Shown: positions 51,853 through 63,366 of the stretch, piece by piece
Layout of the letters: every line of letters starts with the position of its first letter
How positions within the stretch are numbered: position 1 is the first letter of the stretch
From: Diaporthe sp. PMI_573
Lineage: Eukaryota > Ascomycota > Sordariomycetes > Diaporthales > Diaporthaceae
Assembly: GCA_021399435.1 (NCBI GenBank)
Contig: JAJTUP010000129.1
Coordinates: forward strand, 62,001 to 126,000
Reading direction: 5' to 3'
Length of the DNA: 64,000 nt
The notes under the pieces: model-generated
Told to the model about the DNA's origin: nothing
Databases searched by the model: none
The model's input: only the letters and a program-made list of their open reading frames with translations
Made by a program: the position numbers and the translations under genes

Positions 51853-52503
51853 ACTCTTCCGCGGTGGCGACGGCGCTGCTCCTCCGGACAGACCCCAGGG
51901 CTGCTGCGCTGTCCAGCCTCTCGATGAGCTTGTTCGGGACGATAACGGTGCTTTTTACCTCGATACCGCCGATTGCGAATGCTGTCAGGGGTCTTGTCGG
52001 GGTGTGAGACTCGTCTCTCCACGTTATACATATATACATAATGTTGGAATCAGGAAGCCAGTACATGAGGGCCAAGCCGCACGGAGGAGCGGGTGTATCC
52101 GTTTTCCTCTGTAGGTCAACAATAAACTCGAAGAATTTGAATAGATGACAATCAAAATCTCTACAACATTGTCATATCTCAATATTCGTACATCAGTCTT
52201 CCCTGGATGTTTGTAAAAATAAATGGATATTGAGGAAGTTCTCCCAACAGACCTCGAAATCATGGAAAACAAGCGATATGTCTCGTGCCTCTGTCACGCT
52301 GGGCCGCCTGTCGATATATAGGCTATCACCCATGCTAATGGTACGTATTCGAGCCTGATTTCACACCATAATATAAGGGGACATGAGATCGTGCCCATTC
52401 AGGACCGGGGTAGCCCTCCCGTCTCGGCCCGACGACACTACGCATCCTCAGCCCCCACATCTCCGCAGTACTATGCTTGTATGATCTAGCCTTGTCAGCC
52501 ACA
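51853..52503. other. No supported gene
   Basis: A minus frame at 51828-52075 (WRDESHTPTRPLTAFAIGGI, EVKSTVIVPNKLIERLDSAA) is coding-like and could be an exon relic, but it has no recognised domain. The right part is the promoter side of the DUF7908 gene. Confidence 0.4.
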
Positions 52504-53558
52504 ATGATCTCTCCCGTTGTTGTTTCATTTTGTGCCTTAAGCTACGGTTTAAGTCCTGGCGACCAGAAGCCACGAAATACCCAGAATAAGTGGAATATCA
52601 AGTCCCCTTTCCTGGATTCCGTGTGCTTTACATACGTTACAACCTACTTGACCCTAGGTATTATGTATACTGCGTATAATACAACAGCCTGTGACAGGGA
52701 GGCGACAAGTTCCTGCTCAGGTACGCGATGATTGCATCCTCCAATCCAAAGCAAGTCCAAACACAACTGACTAGTTTAGAATCTCCCATCTCGCAATTTA
52801 CTTCCCAGTCAGCGACGGTGTCACATACAAACTCAGTAGCCTCATCCGGTGCTGGGAGTCCCGTGCTAACTACAACGCCTATCTCAACGGCTTTATCGTT
52901 TAGCACACAACCAGCAGCTTCTGGGACAGGTTCCAGTTCTGGGTCTGCAACGGCATCACTCAACAGCGCAGTGGTCTCATTCAGTACAGAGAGTTCCACG
53001 TCAACTGTAGCACCTAACTCGTCAACTGCGTCGTTTAACACGCAACCAGGAGTTTCTCGGACGAGTACCAGTTCCAAGTCTGCAATATTATCACCTAGCA
53101 GCGCAGCGGTCTCATTCGGCACGGGGAATTCCACATTAACAACAACGCCTACCTCGTCAACTGCGGTCTTATCCTCAGCTTCTGCCTCTACGTCAGCTAT
53201 TGCTGACGAATTCTTCTTGGCTATTATGCCTACCACTCTGACAACAGAACTGCAGGACGTGATTATGTTTGTTGGCGCTGGGGGCAGCATTACTGATTCT
53301 TGCTCCAACGCAGCAGTATTTCAGCAGTCTCGGGGCCAGCTGATCGAAGTTCATGATGGAGAGCCAATCGCTGTCGATCTAGGAGATCCCTATATCTTGT
53401 TATCCCCTGCCCCGGGCAGTATTTCAACAGACTTTGAGATAATTCATGGTCTCTTGGACTGGGTTAACAGAATGGAGGGGGATCTAGCCGCTCCGCAGCC
53501 AGATGAAAACATTGGACTCGTAGGGTATCACACCTGGGTCACTGCCTTGCGAAGTTAG
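52504..53558 (+). CDS. Secreted Ser/Thr-rich DUF7908 protein, 332 aa
   Basis: Exons 52504-52664 and 52721-53558 join in phase 2 across a 56-bp intron (GTATAC donor, GCTCAG acceptor) to a stop-free frame. The N-terminus (MISPVVVSFCALSYGLSPG) is hydrophobic enough for a signal peptide. CFTYVTTYLT is the short conserved block near the start of this family. Residues about 75-210 are Ser/Thr-rich and built of roughly 50-residue repeats (TTTPISTALSFSTQPAASGT; SSTASFNTQPGVSRTSTSS), a likely O-glycosylated stalk. The C-terminal domain (VIMFVGAGGSITDSCSNAAV, FQQSRGQLIE, SISTDFEIIHGLLDWVNRME) matches the fungal DUF7908 layout. The last about 30 residues diverge, so a 3' frameshift is possible. Presumably cell-wall or extracellular. 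Confidence 0.65.
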
Positions 53559-53830
53559 CTAGCATTTCAACCAGCTGATACAACAACATCTCTTAAACCT
53601 AGACATTTGACTGCACAGTGTCAGTTCGTCACCATGGTCGTGGTTGATCCCGCCGGATATGGAGGCTTCATCGAGTTTAACTTCTGTGCCAGTCGCACGC
53701 TACTACCGTACTGGGAAGAAGTTTGGAAGTCGATAAGGATGGTAGTGGCGGGACAAGTGTTACATCTGCCCTAGGCTGATCGTCTCCACTTACATGTCTT
53801 CCTCACGTTCCCTTGCTAAGTGTCAAATTG

Positions 53831-53952
53831 ACCAACAAAATCCCGGTATTTTTTTGGCGAGATGATGGTCCTTTTCATTTGTACTTTGCAGGTGAACTTC
53901 CCCACCTCACTCCTAGGCCCCCACTCGGATGACCCGCATCTCAACCTGGTTA
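53831..53952 (+). repeat. Dispersed repeat, copy 2
   Basis: Inverse match to 40731-40840 (see that entry). The middle, AACTTCCCCACCTCACTCCT, is the most diverged part. Confidence 0.65.
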
Positions 53953-56655
53953 TGCCCCTGCTCGGTATCATAGCTCGCTTTAAGCTGTAAAGGAACGCAG
54001 CAAGATTGTATTCGGAAGCCTCTTCCTAGCAATCGCAGTATAATACAAGCCCGCTGCGTGGGATCAAGGCCAGCATAAGCAAGAGGCCTAGGTGGAGGAG
54101 ACTTTAGGCATTGTTTGATAGCATACAGCCGGCTATGGACTGTACGATTGTAATGAAATTACGTGGGAACACAAACCATTGCTGGCTTCCATGAAGAATA
54201 TCGCGAAGGATTGATGTCCCTGATTTGGCACCTGCCTGTCGTCAGGCCTCGTAGTGCACATTCCGGTCGGCGGGTGGGTTTATGAGTAACAATACTGTTT
54301 GTTGTACATAGTTTAGTGTGGTGTTGGGAATACGTAGAAACCCCTACCCATGGAGGTCAGAGCACGGGCCCTATGCGCAGTTGGCTGTCGAGGGCACGAA
54401 GCACCGCGAGAAGAGAATGAACGGAAGAATCCCCAGAAGCTTTCCCTTTCCTCTGTTCGGAATGACAAGCCCGGGCGGTCCTCGTCTCGGGACGTTAATT
54501 AGCAGCTCTGTCTGAACGTTTCCCGTGCCGCGAAGAAGTCGAGACGATGAGATAAAACAGGGACCCATGTGACAGTCGATTTGTTGAGGGGAGAAAAAAA
54601 AGGTTTCGGCTGCTAATTGTTCACAGTAGGCGAGACCAGGCAAAAGACACGGGCTGTTAGGGTGGCTAGCAGCTAGGCGGGCCGCGGTAGCGTTCGTTCG
54701 TGAGCGTCAGTACCCGTCATCCACTTCGACTTAGTGTACATTCGTCGGACGGGGGTTGGAAACAAGGACAGGGTAAGGTCAGGACCCAGGACGGGACAGG
54801 CGTCGCATTTGTGGTCCGCATAAGCTTTTTTCCCCTTCAGATGCCGTATCTACATGAACACATGCTAGATAATGACAGTGCTGTCAGTGCCTGACACTGC
54901 GAGATCCTTCACATCAGTGGGCTGGGTAGGCTTGGTAAGCCGAGGCCCAGCTACACAAAGTCCTGTCAATTGCCTCCCCCCGATGGTGGTCGCGATGACT
55001 CCGGACCCACGATCTCGGGGTAGATCCATCGACACGCTGTTATTCATTCATTTGGAGGATTGTCGCCACCCGCCCACGACGTCGAAGGCGAGGTGGTTCC
55101 GGGCCAGCGACTCTGTGGATTTGGTGTTCCAGTATTTTTTCACGCCTCGTCGATCCTGAACGAGAATGTTCGAGCCCATGCCCTGTCTGGCAATGCTTGG
55201 CAATCTCGCTGGTCTGGCTCAGAGCCTCAGACAGACAGACAGACTGGAACAAGAAGCTCATGGAGACGCGTGAGGTAGCCATGTACCCAAGTACCCAGGT
55301 ACCGCAAGGCTTGAGCTGTGAGTGGGGGCCGGTCTTTTCTACACTAGAGGACTGTTCTGCCTCTGTTAGGTTCACGTCACGTCAGTTCAGTAACTGTTGA
55401 GCGAGATGCTTTAATCCTCTTTGTCCGTGACAGAACTAATAACAGCTCGGTTTATCGGGTTTGCCAGGGACTGAGGGACTGGCTGATTTTGCGGAGAAAA
55501 GCAGCCAGGCCCGCAGGACAGGGGCCAGAGACAGCAGGATTTAAATGGCAGGGCTGAGCTCTGATCCCTGTAAGCGGCAAGGGTGGGGGTCCTGAGGTCT
55601 TGGCCTGGTGCCTGTCTTCCCTGCCTTCCCCAACTGGAACCCAACTTGTTGGGAATTGCCGTACCTTGGGCCAGGCACAACGGTAGCACCTATTATTTTT
55701 TCGGCACAAGGGGCCCTGATATCAGTCGGAATCTCGGGCATCTTGCTGGTCACCATGACTGGACATGACCGGATCGGGAATGACCATGACGACCACAGGC
55801 GGATCGTCAGCCTCGGCTCTGTGTTCCCCAGATTTGCATTCGTGCCCGTCTTGTGAAAGCCCTTCCCGCGGGCGTCCGCCCACGCATCCCCATCCACACC
55901 CGCTCTGCCATGTACCTGAACCTGGGTTTTTGTGCGTGACAGTCTGCCATCGTATGCGAGCTCATGCGAGTGGTGTGTAGCACATGCCATGTCCTCAGGG
56001 ATGGAAGCAGTGCCTCCTCCTGTTGCCACAAGGGAGGTGAATATCAGATTCATGCATCACCAGATGCCCCCAGGGAGTGACTGAGTGAGCACCTGCACAG
56101 GTATGTCCAAACCCTCTGTCTCTCTGTCCCCGGACCTCGGCGTTCCGTTGCCGCTTGACAGCTGCTGTAAGCAAAACAAGTGAATATGTACAGTACTTAC
56201 TTGTACGTAAGTACACTAAATTGTCCCGGTGGGTATCGGCAGGAGGGAAAAAAAGCTGTGCAGCATCTGCATCTCTTCGACCCACCAACAAAAACGGGCA
56301 GACAAAACGAGCACAAGATTTCCAGGGAACTGGACTTGGGCCGTTGTCCGACTTTGGGAAGCTCCATCGCCCCTGCCGCATCCTGAATTCCCAACAAGAC
56401 GTTACTGCTTGAATCTCGAATAATAATAAGACTCCATACCCTCCGGTACCCTTTTTCATTCCGCTTGCCTGGCTGTTTGTGTCAACTTTCTTCTTTCTGA
56501 CCCAAATCAGCAAACACCCACCCCACGCACCTTTTTCAGTCTTAGATACCTTCAGAGCCTCAGTGTTCTGGGTATTCCCACACCACCACCGAGGGAGGCT
56601 TGTTTGTCCTGGACGTCCACCACCCACCGTCCTCACAACACATCTCTCTCCCAAC
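53953..56655. other. Long region without a supported gene
   Basis: Frames on both strands (54371-54643, 55040-55375, 55541-56053, 55995-56735) show no recognised domain. The last about 300 bases, with CT-rich stretches and CACAACACATCTCTCTCCCA before the ATG, are the promoter and leader of the desaturase. Confidence 0.45.
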
Positions 56656-58232
56656 ATGGCCTCCTCCGCACCGGCGGCCCAGGTTTCGGCCCAGGTTTCG
56701 GCCCAGGTTTCGGCCCAGGCCCAGCTAGATGGCACTGTCGACTACAAGCCAGTCCGTGGAAAGTCATACGACCTGAAGAAGCCACATATCACCGAGCAGC
56801 CCATCACGCTCAAGAACCGGTACAAACTGTCAACTGGCTCAACGTCACCTTCATCATGATCGTCCCCTTGTTGGGATTGTGAGTCTCCCTCCTAGCTGCG
56901 CAAAGCTCGACGACGACAATGAAAAGGGGCCTGGCTAACCTTGCAACCAGAATTTCCACCTATTGGGTGCCTCTCCAGTTTAAGACCGCTGTGTGGTCCG
57001 TCATCTATTACTTCAACACCGGCCTCGGTATCACGGCCGGCTACCATCGTCTTTGGGCACACAGGAGTTACAAGGCTTCCTTGCCTCTCCGAATTTACCT
57101 CGCTGCTGTTGGAGCCGGTGCCGTCGAGGGATCTATTCGCTGGTGGTCCAGGGAGTAAGCTGAATTTCTCTCGCCACTCGTCTTGCTGGTTGAATGTACT
57201 GACCAATGCAAATAGTCACCGTGCCCACCACCGCTACACACCGACACCGTCAAGGACCCCTACTCTGTGAGGAAGGGCCTGATGTACAGCCACATTGGTT
57301 GGATGGTCATGAAGCAGAACCCCAAGCGAATCGGCCGAACCGACATCACCGACCTCAACGAGGACCCCGTCGTCGTCTGGCAGCACCTGAACTTCATCAA
57401 GTCCGTCATCTTCATGGGCGTTGTGTTCCCGACTTTGGTCGCCGGTCTTGGCTGGGGTGACTGGTGGGCGGCTATGTGTACGCGGATCCTTCGCACTTCT
57501 TCCTCCAGCAGGCAACCTTCTGTGTCAACAGTCTGGCCCACTGGCTGGAGAGCAGCCTTCGACGACCGCAACAGCCCCAGGGACCATGTCGTCACGGCGC
57601 TCGTCACTCTGGCGAGGGATACCACAACTTCCACCACGAGTTCCCATCTGACTACCGTAACGCAATCAGCTGGTGGCAGTACGACCCCACCAAGTGGTCT
57701 ATCTGGCTCTGGAAGCAGCTCGGTCTTGCCTCGATCTTAAGACCTTCCGCCAGAACGAGATCGAGAAGGGCCGTCTCCAGCAGCAGCAGAGAAGAAGCTT
57801 GACCAGAAGCAGGGCAAGCTTGACTGGGGCGTGCCTCTCGAGCAGCTGCCTGTCATCGACTGGGATGACTACGTCGAGCAGGCCAAGAACGGCAGGGGTC
57901 TTGTTGCTATCGCCGGTGTCATCCACGACGTGACCGACTTCATCAAGGACCACCCGGGTGGCAAGGCCCTCATTTCTTCGGGCATTGGCAAGGACGCCAC
58001 CGCCATTTTCAACGGCGGCGTCTACCTCCACTCCAACGCTGCCCACAACCTGCTTAGCACGATGCGTGTTGGGGTCCTCTGCGGAGGTTGCGAAGTTGAG
58101 ATCTGGAAGCGCGCACAAATGGAGAACAAGGATGTGTCGTATGTCAACGATTCGTCAGGCAACCGGATTATCCGTGCTGGTAATCAGCCAACAAAGGTAC
58201 CCATGCCTGTTGCGAGCGCTGACGCTGCATGA
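56656..58232 (+). pseudogene. OLE1-like: Stearoyl-CoA delta-9 desaturase with multiple frameshifts
   Basis: Homologue of the fungal acyl-CoA delta-9 desaturase with a C-terminal cytochrome b5 domain, an ER membrane enzyme that makes oleic and palmitoleic acids. All three histidine boxes are present (HRLWAH; HRAHHR; HNFHH) and so is the haem motif HPGG in the b5 part (57831-58232), ending SADAA. Two introns are retained (56880-56951 and about 57158-57215). The reading frame changes at eight places: single-base losses near 56830, 57465, 57548, 57556, 57613, 57727 and 57793 and a two-base gain near 57240. No nonsense substitution is seen. The N-terminus has a 12-bp repeat giving QVSA three times. 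Either a freshly dead duplicate of an essential gene or clustered sequencing errors. Confidence 0.85.
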
Positions 58233-58671
58233 GCGAGCGAAGAATTTTGGAGTCTTCGAATCAGCGAGAGAAGAGAACTTGGTGGTACTGATGCGGGGAT
58301 GGTACCTCCACCGCCGCTAGCGTCCTCATGATACAGTGATGATCGATCGGGTTATGCCGCACAGGGCTCTCTCTTTTGATAACACGATCAGGCCCATTTA
58401 GCTAGATATGGACATAATCGGCTCGCCAGGTCCGACCATGTTTGCTTGTTGTGCACTCCCGGGCAAATAATATGATCACAGGGGTTGAAGCGCTTCGGGA
58501 AGTCAGCCACGCCATGCAAGTCAGGACCTGGCTCTTGCCGCCCGACCCCTCGATCAATTTCAATAAGGCTCTCAAGCAACGACATCAGGGCTCAGGCCAG
58601 CGGCTGATTTAAGACGATAAGTACTCGACCTAGAACAATGATCAGCGCTCCTTTCTATACCTCTACTGTAT
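58233..58671. other. Intergenic, nothing recognised
   Basis: 3' flank of the desaturase and 5' side of the NLR relic; short frames only. Confidence 0.5.
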
Positions 58672-59640
58672 CTAGGTTGCGGCAAGACAGTCCTCAGCTC
58701 GGCTATCATTGAGGACTTGGACCGGAGCAAGCCGGCTTTTTCGTCCCTGCTTTATCACTACTTCGATTTCAACAACGTAGAAAGCAGAATTTCGAAGGCG
58801 CAGCCCGCTCGCTTATTTGCTAGATTTACGAGAAGAAGCCAGACCTTCGAGGATGCCTGGCCTCTGTACACCTGCTGCGAAAGCGGCAACCAGCAACCGA
58901 GCGATGATGCGCCACGCAAACCCTTCAGAGTATTATTAGGCAGGCTGGCGCGGTTTGGATTGTCGTTGATGCACTGGACGAGTGCCAAAGGCGGGAAAAA
59001 TTCCCAGATGTCGGCCTTCTCTCGTTGATCGAAGACCTTCACAACTGTCAGGACAACGCGCACCTACCTGTAACAAGCCGCCCAGTACAGGATATTAAAC
59101 GCGCTATCGATAAATGGGCTACTAGTGATACTATCATTCTAATATAGAGCGACTTGGTTGAGAGTGATATTCAAGATTACATTCGCGCAAGGGTTAGAGG
59201 TGACGGTGGACTGAACCAGTCTAAATTTGCAGGGCGAAATTGAAGAAACTTTGTTCAAGAAAGCTGATGGAATGTAAGTTTTGCTTATAACGTTGTTTTT
59301 TCCACCTACTAAGATTCAACAGGTTTCTCTGGGTTTCATACTAGCTTAATGACCTAGCAACTCGTCTCGATTATCCAGCTGTGAGAAGGCCATCGCATCG
59401 CTGCCAGAGACGATGGGCGATACTTATGCACGGATCCTAAAGAAAATACCCAATCATTATAAACCACATACGACACGGATTGTGCAATTCCTTAGCTACT
59501 TCGAGCGGCCACTGACAATTGATGAAGCTGCTGATGCTCTTGCAGTGGAGATAGGGCTGCGCCGATTTGATTGCGACTGGCTTTGATTTTAGGCTATACC
59601 ACTCATCGTTGATGACCGACTTATGGGGTATTGGGCCTGA
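58672..59640 (+). pseudogene. NACHT-type NLR relic
   Basis: The P-loop LGCGKTVLSSAIIEDL is followed by SLLYHYFDFNNVE, a frameshifted ARSLI block, QQPSDD, the Walker B block IVVDALDECQRREKFPDVGL, LPVTSRPVQDIKRAIDKWA, SDLVESDIQDYIRARV, QGEIEETLFKKADGM (with an intron-like GTAAG next to it), FLWVS, SLPETMGDTYARILKKIP and RIVQFLSYFERPLTIDEAA. This is the canonical order of fungal NACHT receptors that control heterokaryon incompatibility and innate-like responses, up to the winged-helix region. Several frameshifts and stops interrupt it, and both the N-terminal effector domain and the C-terminal repeat array are missing. Confidence 0.75.
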
Positions 59641-59992
59641 ATCAGAGTTAAGCATGGTGGCGCAGTCATGACACAATGGCTCCGTAGAGAAGAGATTTCT
59701 CTCTACATTTCCAGGCTCAACATCTTGACGCTGCGGTTAGGAGGTTTCTGGGCAACCTGACGACTAATATCCGAAATGATATTTGAAATTTACGGTGGAT
59801 TGACAGCACAAGGTTGGCTCCCTGAGGAAGATTGGCCACCCGAAATATGCCTGCTGAAAACGCCAGCGTGTGCGGACGGGACAGAAATCAACACGGAGGC
59901 CAGCCAGGACTGACGCCTACAGCACAGGACTCATGATTTAGCCAATCTAATTATAATCAAAGGCAGGATTTAGAGTGGCTACCTCAAATCTT
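59641..59992. other. Decayed 3' side of the NLR relic
   Basis: No usable frame; possibly more degraded NLR sequence (SRLNILTLRLGGFWAT-like reading near 59720). Confidence 0.4.
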
Positions 59993-60445
59993 TTAGGAGA
60001 GATGACATAGACTTGACCCGGTCTCACTGAAAGAGGGCCTAAACAATGCGAGCCAGTCCTGCATAGCAACTAATAAATCTATCTCACCACTATCGTTGCC
60101 ACTGAACTGTCGATTCATAATCCATCTTCGGGGGTTTTGGAGAGGTGTATACCCGCCCGTGTCGTCAGGTAAGCGATTGCTATGTATTATACGAACGAAC
60201 TGGTGCGTAATATCTGCTGCATAATAGGACGAGCTTCTAAGGCCCGACCGGAGCTCCTTATCGAAATAGTCTCCCAGCTCTTGGTTCTTGTGAACACGTT
60301 CTAGTAAATAGATGTATTCGGCGGGGCTCAGTATCTGCTTCAGGCACTGATTTAGTGCAACCGGGTCATCCACACTCGCCCATCCGCGCTTTGCCTCAAT
60401 AGTCAGAAAACAGAAGGCTCGGTCTTTGTTGGTGGCGTGACACCC
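59993..60445 (-). pseudogene. Fragment with possible PD-(D/E)XK-type motif
   Basis: The 151-codon frame opens without a start and reads AFCFLTIEAKRGWASVDDPV, ALNQCLKQIL, ELGDYFDKELRSG, ITHQFVRIIHSNR, PLQNPRRWIMN and MQDWLALFRPSFSE. The hydrophobic strand followed by E-x-K (LTIEAKR) and a helix with Q..L...L is how motif II-III of restriction-endonuclease-like domains look, and several fungal proteins of unknown function share it. The evidence is a single short motif. A missing 5' exon is likely (TGA then GGG at 60446). Confidence 0.4.
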
Positions 60446-61368
60446 TCATAGCACACAAGTCTCTGCGTCGCCTTAGGGAACGAGCTCCATTGAAAGTTTT
60501 GGAACAATTTCTCTCGACGGCACCCAGTCGCCAGGTTCGGTCTCGACCTCCTGTGAGGCAGCCGTAGGTCGCGTGTATCTACTTCCTAAACGAGTAAAAG
60601 TCGACAATTGCCCCACCTATATACCCGGATCAAGATCGCGTCCTGACTCAACACCTGAAATCAGCCACGCGTCTTTGATCCCATTATATAGCTGGGCTGT
60701 CGAGTGTTCCTGTCCGTTTCCTTCTATTATTTGACATCCCATATTCTTCGTTTTCGCGTGCCGTGGCCATTCCTGCACTTACCACTCACACGACCCGCTC
60801 CCCTCAATCACCTTCCGTAGTAGCCACTGGGCGGCTCACCCGAGTTCACCATGGCATCTCTCCAGATGCCCGGCCGAAGCCAGCCGACGAGGTTAACGAA
60901 ACGAACTATCCAAGGTCACCCGAAGCTCCTTATCACCAAACCGAGCATTGCAAAAGGCAAAGTCGCCACGCTGCTGCGCACTCCTCCAGACTCTGGTGCA
61001 TCCACATCCTGACATCCCAGTCGAGCGAATCAAAGGATGCATCATGCGAAACGGTAAGATTTCCACGAACTTGGCCTACTGTTATAGCACAAATCCAAAT
61101 TATATCCAATAAATCGTCACTCAATCTGAGACGAAAGCTAGCATTTGCAAGAGACAGCCCCCACGCATTGCTATCAACAGTGATACTCAAAGTCAACGAA
61201 ATAGTCAGTGTTGAACTCAGCCACCTGCGAATGCTCCAGCTGGTGGAAGCCGGGCTCGAAGCCAAACCAGATGTCTTGCACTTCCTCTATCGAGTGCTGG
61301 AACGAAAAGGTCTCCACGTTTCCACGTCTCTCCATGCTTTCCCCGTGTGGTGAACGGGTCATTGCTGC
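60446..61368. other. No supported gene
   Basis: A 196-codon plus frame at 60763-61353 begins at GTG, not ATG, and has no recognised domain. Its reverse strand is also open for 110 codons. Left unassigned. Confidence 0.35.
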
Positions 61369-61956
61369 CTAGAATCGGTCAAAGAAAGAGTCCATGATAT
61401 CGGCTAACAACCCACTGTCGACCTCACTGCCTCCACTTCTGATATTAGCAACATCAGATATGATCTCAGCCTTCTTTTCGTTCCAAAAGCCGCGGAGTAA
61501 GGGGACCATCTCCTCGATGTAGTTACTCATAAAGGCTGATTGGGGGCGAGGACAGCCCGGAAAGATCACGTCCCACATCTCGAACCACTGTTCGTGCAGC
61601 GACTTTTTCCTTGTCGAGTTCTTCTTCAGCTTGTTCCTCTGATCATCCGATATACCTTCGAATTGAAATGGTTGTCGCTTTTCACAGTCTGCACAGCGGG
61701 AATGCTTGTCGCGGGCTCCCGCCGATGTGAACAATTCATAGCATGGTGCGCAATAATAAGGTGGCTTGGTGTGCTGGCGGTATATATGCTTTTTGACGTC
61801 CTTGATGCGGTTGAGGGTGTATTTGAGACATCTGTGGTACTTTTGTGGGTTGGACTTCTGGAATGGGCAGGCGAAGACCGTACTGAATCCTTGCTCATTG
61901 TGTTCTGTGCCAATGGACTGGGTATATTTATCCTTCTGACTGCTAGGAGCTGGCAT
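61369..61956 (-). CDS. C2H2-like fungal protein, 195 aa
   Basis: Starts at ATG and ends in DIMDSFFDRF. The N-terminal half has Cys/His pairs in FACPFQKSNPQKYHRCLKY, RIKDVKKHIYRQHTKPPYYC, APCYELF and RDKHSRCADC, a degenerate C2H2-type array repeated in many ascomycete proteins. Then come FEGISDDQRNKLKKNS, HEQWFEMWDVIFPGCPRPQS and SNYIEEMVPLLRGFWNEKKA, the conserved second block. The homologue at 45.2-45.6 kb is dead, so the family is multicopy. Usual relatives are longer at the N-terminus, and an upstream exon may exist. Probably nuclear; role unknown. Confidence 0.7.
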   Translation of the reverse strand: MPAPSSQKDKYTQSIGTEHNEQGFSTVFACPFQKSNPQKYHRCLKYTLNRIKDVKKHIYRQHTKPPYYCAPCYELFTSAGARDKHSRCADCEKRQPFQFEGISDDQRNKLKKNSTRKKSLHEQWFEMWDVIFPGCPRPQSAFMSNYIEEMVPLLRGFWNEKKAEIISDVANIRSGGSEVDSGLLADIMDSFFDRF

Positions 61957-63275
61957 ATCGTTTGGAAATGCTGTCCCCGGCGAGCTTTTGTCTTCACAGA
62001 TTTGGCGATAATTACCATTATCTCATCTGGCGAGACAGGTGGGATGAAGACTTTACACTTCTGAAAAGATTCTCAGCCGAAAGGACGGGTGTCGTGGTCC
62101 GAGGCGTGGGTTATGCAAAACATGAAAAAAAGACAGCGAATATTTAAGTAAATCCAATGCTACCATGGAGCAGAACCATCTTCGCAGGTCAGCTACCTCG
62201 CCCTCTATACCTCGTCTGAAGAAGCGGGCATCCGACGCCAGTATTGATGACAATGATTAGTCTGGCTGCCGTGCCAAGGTCCAAAAGTTTGGAGATAAAG
62301 AAGTGGCTGTATCACGAGGGTAATCGGCGGATCTAAGAAACCATAGGGACCCATATTCTATTCGTGGCATTCTTCTCTAGCATCATATGAGTCATTCGCT
62401 TCCGTAATCAGAGCCGCCGCTCCTTTTTTGGCTGTCCGATTGTGGGTACTTCTGTACACATTGGATATCACCAGTTTACGAGAAAAGATCCCGCGCCGCA
62501 AACTACTGCTTCAAATTGGCCACATTTCGCAATTGGTTCATTACAGTTTAGGAGGATACGACAGGAGCAGACAAGAAGCCGTCGACTCCCAAATCCATCG
62601 AGGACCTGCCTGCTCAAGTCCCCTGCCCCGAGGACCCTCTGCATGGATTCACTATGGCTCCGGGGTGGCGTGCCAAGGCAGGTAGACCCCGTACCCACAG
62701 ACGCCTATAAACACCGGAGAGCCTCGGACGCGGGATCTATGCATCGACGGGTCATGCCCTTATGGAGCTTATCACTCACAGCAGCCCGCAGACGAAGCCC
62801 TCACAGTTAAGAAAGAACAAGATGGTATTGACTATTCCGATTAGCGGCAGAGCGGACGCATGGCGTTCCTCAAGGGGCATTCCCTAAGCTTTTGGATGTT
62901 GACATAGTCCACTTCGGGAACACACATCTCGATTTTCACCGCATTTTTGAAGGCTGTTCTTTCCCACTTATATGTCAATTGTTTTGTTACCCATCAAGGC
63001 GTCCTCGGCTTCCTGATACAAGGATGGGAGACCGTTCATGTGTGTGAATGCAGTGGGCATTGACTCAGCCGCAGCCACCTCTTGAGCTCTACGGGATACT
63101 GCATTCACTCTAATGATAAGGCATTTTGTCTCAATTGGATATTCTGATGGGAATTAGTGGGAAGGGGGGACCGTCCGATAGGACAGGTGAGTCACCACGT
63201 TACAAGAGCTATATAAAGAGACTGGCATGGAGCCGTTGCCCTCCTCACCATTCTTCTTGCAACTTTTGTACAGCT
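61957..63275. other. No supported gene
   Basis: Frames up to 122 codons (62442-62810 on +, 61540-62064 on + opposite the C2H2 gene) have no recognised domain. Confidence 0.45.
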
Positions 63276-63366
63276 ACCTTGACTGTCTCCCCGATCCAGC
63301 TGGCCATGGGCGTGTGCGCCAGCAACATCTTCGCCGGCAGCGACCCCACCACGATCTCGCTTAATG
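63276..63366 (+). pseudogene. Cytochrome P450 I-helix relic
   Basis: The frame reads QLAMGVCASNIFAGSDPTTI and SL. This resembles the oxygen-binding I-helix of fungal P450s (ASNIFAGSDTTSISL), but with an extra Pro inside the AGSDTT motif. The flanks do not continue the family, and no haem-binding FxxGxxxC is nearby. Short, so a modest call. Confidence 0.4.

Noticed and set aside
55541..56735. Two long minus-strand frames (170 and 246 codons) upstream of the desaturase
   Set aside because: Low-complexity, non-ATG or weak starts and no domain; they lie over the presumed promoter and leader of the desaturase.
60763..61353. 196-codon plus-strand frame as a gene
   Set aside because: It starts only at GTG, has no recognised domain, and the opposite strand is open over much of it, so coding is not supported.
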